Source: CAYTTA01 sp964440655
GTDB lineage: Bacteria > Bacteroidota > Rhodothermia > Balneolales > Balneolaceae
DNA length: 64,000 nucleotides
Reading direction: 5' to 3'
Assembly (NCBI GenBank): GCA_964440655.1
Contig: CAYTTA010000004.1
Span: forward strand, 32,026 to 96,025
The notes beneath the pieces were generated by a model. The model saw nothing but the letters and a program-made list of their open reading frames with translations, made no database searches and had not been told where the DNA came from. A program made the position numbers and the translations under genes. Below are positions 61,840 to 64,000 of the stretch, piece by piece; positions within the stretch are counted from its first letter, which is position 1; each line of letters opens with the position of its first letter.

Positions 61840-63060
61840 TCAGGCAGAAGCTTTTTCGAGCTCCTCCCGGATCCGCCGCCCGACAATCTCCGCTTCATTG
61901 GGCTGCATCATCGCCACGTTGAGATTGAGTCCGTCACGGCCGCCTGAAGTTTCAATGGAGGGGTATCCGTTGCGGAGTGCCTGGACCATTTCGCCCGGTG
62001 TAATGCGGATGCGGTTCTGGTCCCAGGTGATCCGGCTTCCTGGAAAGACGTTGGAGGGTCCTTCCGGAATCACCAGCTCGGTCTGGACATGCGGGACAGA
62101 TGCAGCCTGCCGGTTGATGGTCTCCACCCGGTCGAGCCACTCCTGCCACTCCGCCTCATGATCCTTGTTGATGTAGTTCTCCAGAGCGACCATCATGGCG
62201 ACCATCTCCTCCTTGTTCACTTTCATTCCGCGGCCGATGGTGTCGCCGTTCGGTGAGTGGTTCATCTTGGCCGCTTCGATCAGATCTTTGCGTCCATAGA
62301 GAAGACCGGCACTCTGCGGTCCCCGGATTCCCTTACCTCCGGAGAAGGTAACCAGGTCGAAGCCCATCTTCAGGTATTTGAACAGATTCTCCACCGGAGG
62401 CACATCCGCGGCCGCATCAATAAAGCTGACGATGTTGTGCTTCCGGCAGATCTCGACAAACTGCTCACGGGAGATCAGGTGTTCCCTGGCCGCATTGAAG
62501 TTCAGGGCCATCACGGTATTCTCATTGATCTTCCTCTCCATATCCCGGGCGGAGTCCACCTCGACAATCTTCACGCCGCAATTACGGACCGCATGGTCAT
62601 AACCGAAGCGGTGGGTCCGCTGCATGATCACCTCTCTTCGCGGGCCGGGAATATCGGGAAGAGCCCGGATCAGCTGCTGGTCAGTTCCGGTAATGCTCGC
62701 AGCTGTACCCAGGGTGAGGGCCGATGCGGCTCCTGCCGTCACCATGGCGGCTTCGGCACCCAGCATTTCGGCAATCCGCTCCCCAACCTTGTCGCGGAGT
62801 TCGGTAAGGCTTACATAGTGGTGAGCCATGAAATTCCACGCATCCATCGCCTCATCATCCATAATGGAGGCGGTGAGCACCGTAAACGTGCCCCGGGCGT
62901 TGATAAGTGGGCGGAGCCCCAGCTCCTTGATGTAGTCTCGTCTGAAGGCGGGACGCTTAAGCGGGGCACCTGTCGCTGTGGTTGCAATACCCGCAGTGGC
63001 CAGTCCCCCGATGACCGGTACCGAGGCGAGCATCTTCAACATCTTTCTACGGCTCAGCAT
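61840..63060 (-). CDS. Tat-exported SelA/DgaE-like PLP-dependent enzyme
   Basis: The 406-residue protein starts with a Tat signal (LSRRKMLKMLASVPVIGGLATAGIATTATGA). The enzyme domain is of the SelA-like/D-glucosaminate-6-phosphate ammonia-lyase group: LGLRPLINARGTFTVLTAS, LGAEAAMVTAGAASALTLGTA, SFIDAAADVPP (Asp215 contacts the PLP nitrogen) and FSGGKGIRGPQ (Schiff-base Lys243). DgaE-type enzymes eliminate water from a 2-amino-3-hydroxy acid, giving an enamine that hydrolyses to a 2-oxo acid and ammonia. Tat export fits a protein that must bind PLP before crossing. It is first of the operon that continues with amidohydrolase and RidA genes. Confidence 0.9.
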   Translation of the reverse strand: MLSRRKMLKMLASVPVIGGLATAGIATTATGAPLKRPAFRRDYIKELGLRPLINARGTFTVLTASIMDDEAMDAWNFMAHHYVSLTELRDKVGERIAEMLGAEAAMVTAGAASALTLGTAASITGTDQQLIRALPDIPGPRREVIMQRTHRFGYDHAVRNCGVKIVEVDSARDMERKINENTVMALNFNAAREHLISREQFVEICRKHNIVSFIDAAADVPPVENLFKYLKMGFDLVTFSGGKGIRGPQSAGLLYGRKDLIEAAKMNHSPNGDTIGRGMKVNKEEMVAMMVALENYINKDHEAEWQEWLDRVETINRQAASVPHVQTELVIPEGPSNVFPGSRITWDQNRIRITPGEMVQALRNGYPSIETSGGRDGLNLNVAMMQPNEAEIVGRRIREELEKASA

Positions 63061-63555
63061 GTGAAACTCCTAATTTTGCTTTTTATTTTAAACAGTCGGT
63101 TAGAATACAAAATCGGAACCATTTTCTCATCAGCTTCCGGAAAAACGCTTCCGCGAAACGATGCCCCGCCCCTATTACACATCGGATCACCCGGTACTTC
63201 CAGGAAACTTTCTTTTACTCCGGTATCGGCAGCAGATCAAATACAGTGAGCTTCCGTCCCGATATGGCCGATATAGTAAAAAAAATTACGGACTGATGTC
63301 CGCCAATTTGCGATTGATGCAGATCGGATCCATCCGGGACCGGACATCTCTATTAAACCGGGACCGTACATCTCTTTAAATACGACTCTCTGCGGCAGGA
63401 CCCTGACAGACCGTATGGAAGATTTGCTCCCGTCGGCATCAAAGATTAAATTGCGTGAAAACAGGCGTGTTGATGCAAATACCAGTTGCACTTGACGGGC
63501 GTTTGTTTCACATTGGACAGTGTCAAAAAATTGAACCAACCAAGGAGATAGGATT
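63061..63555. promoter_or_regulatory. Divergent regulatory region with 24-base tandem repeat
   Basis: The region between the SelA-like gene and tatA has no supported gene. At 63335-63358 and 63359-63381 lie two tandem copies of a 23-24-base sequence beginning CCGGGACCG and ending CATCTCT(A)TTAAA, with three differences. A small palindrome GACAGTGTC lies near 63518-63527. Both divergent promoters must lie here, and the repeat could be an operator. Confidence 0.5.
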
Positions 63556-63807
63556 ATGGGAAGCTTTGGAGGCCTGGAATGGCTGGTAATCGGTCTCGCA
63601 GTCCTGCTGCTTTTCGGGGCGAAGAGAATCCCGGAACTGGCTCGCGGTATCGGACAGGGAATCAATGAGTTCCAGAGAGCAAAAAACGATATCCGAAGTG
63701 AGATTGAGACCAGTCAGAACGAGATCAGAGAAGCGGCAAAGTATGAACCGGCAAAAGAGGAGCCCGCTGCCACGGCAGCTTCCGAGACCCGGGCCGAATC
63801 TGCCTGA
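63556..63807 (+). CDS. tatA: Twin-arginine translocase subunit TatA/E
   Basis: TatA forms the variable pore of the Tat system that exports folded proteins. The 83-residue protein has the short N-terminal helix (LEWLVIGLAVLLLFGAKRIPELARGIGQGINEFQRAKND) with the conserved FG hinge, then a charged amphipathic helix and an Ala/Glu-rich tail. A strong ribosome binding site (AAGGAGATAGG) lies just upstream of ATG at 63556. It lies next to a locus with several Tat-type proteins, but no tatC is present in the window. Confidence 0.95.
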   Translation: MGSFGGLEWLVIGLAVLLLFGAKRIPELARGIGQGINEFQRAKNDIRSEIETSQNEIREAAKYEPAKEEPAATAASETRAESA

Positions 63808-63908
63808 TGACCCTGATCAAATAACCCGAATTTGAGGATCCGAAGAGAGGATCCGGGAGATCATTCAGACTTGCTGTACCTCTCCTTCCAATCTTCAGAT
63901 GTTTATAC

Positions 63909-63935
63909 GGCCGGTGTTTCCCACCGGCCTTTTTT
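63909..63935 (+). terminator. Rho-independent terminator of tatA
   Basis: GGCCGGTG (63909-63916) and CACCGGCC (63922-63929) form a perfect 8-base stem with a 5-base loop, followed by six T residues. It lies about 100 bases after the tatA stop. Confidence 0.92.
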
Positions 63936-63939
63936 ATTC

Positions 63940-64000
63940 ATGTCTGATATTGCGGTTCAGCAAATAGAATCAACCCGGATGTTGCCGTTCACCGCACATA
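63940..64000 (+). CDS. Possible start of a further plus-strand gene (partial)
   Basis: An open frame begins with ATG at 63940 and continues to the window edge for 20 codons (SDIAVQQIESTRMLPFTAH after the Met). It starts four bases after the tatA terminator and lacks a ribosome binding site, so this may not be the true start. No family can be inferred from so short a fragment. Confidence 0.3.
   Translation, partial: MSDIAVQQIESTRMLPFTAH

Noticed and set aside
63237..63665. 142-codon minus-strand frame across the tatA start
   Set aside because: It overlaps tatA, which has a clear ribosome binding site and domain.

Overview
The window reads as a GC-moderate chromosome segment of a Gram-negative bacterium of the FCB group. 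The best fit is Balneolota/Rhodothermota. This rests on the gene order rimP-nusA-infB-rbfA-truB-ribF-rpsO-pnp-M16 peptidase-asnS, lipoprotein and Tat signals on many proteins, few clear Shine-Dalgarno sequences, and families common in marine FCB bacteria. The lineage is inferred from gene content, not from a database match. I saw no rRNA, tRNA, CRISPR array, intact insertion sequence or prophage.

Region 1 (1-9.3 kb): the end of a membrane-protein gene, der, an isolated nuoI, small hypothetical genes, an AT-rich island (4.1-5.4 kb) holding a DUF952 gene, an overlapping rimB-like/rimK pair, and a polyamine cluster (speH, pyruvoyl arginine decarboxylase, speE). Region 2 (9.3-28.4 kb): mostly minus-strand housekeeping genes, including an ECF sigma factor, holA, asnS with a coiled-coil insert, the pnp/rpsO/ribF/truB/rbfA/infB/nusA/rimP block, fbp, coaE and prfB with its +1 frameshift site. 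Region 3 (28.4-34.3 kb): two ABC exporter half-transporters with complementary degenerate motifs, a ribonuclease Z-like gene between them, and a renalase-like flavoprotein.

Region 4 (34.5-49.8 kb): a complete but split ebo gene set. eboD-eboE-eboF lie on the minus strand and run directly into two CRTAC1-type (FG-GAP/ASPIC-UnbV) proteins and an RnfD/NqrB-like membrane protein. eboA-eboB-eboC lie on the plus strand. A KDG-type kinase (dgoK-like) and a KDPG/KHG aldolase (eda-like) sit between the halves.

Region 5 (49.9-63.1 kb): thirteen minus-strand genes that look like a mostly extracytoplasmic catabolic system. They are a Tat-type SelA-fold PLP enzyme, two exported amidohydrolase/deacetylase paralogues, five RidA paralogues (four with export signals), an exported RraA-fold protein, a BASS-family symporter, a CBM9-like lipoprotein, and a GMC oxidoreductase with its gluconate-2-dehydrogenase subunit 3. 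A tatA gene lies divergently next to it. The working model is oxidation of an N-acylated amino sugar or similar compound, deacylation, PLP-dependent deamination, RidA-assisted imine hydrolysis and uptake of the 2-oxo acid, possibly finishing through the KDG kinase and KDPG aldolase of region 4. This is the strongest candidate for an undescribed system here; its substrate is inference.
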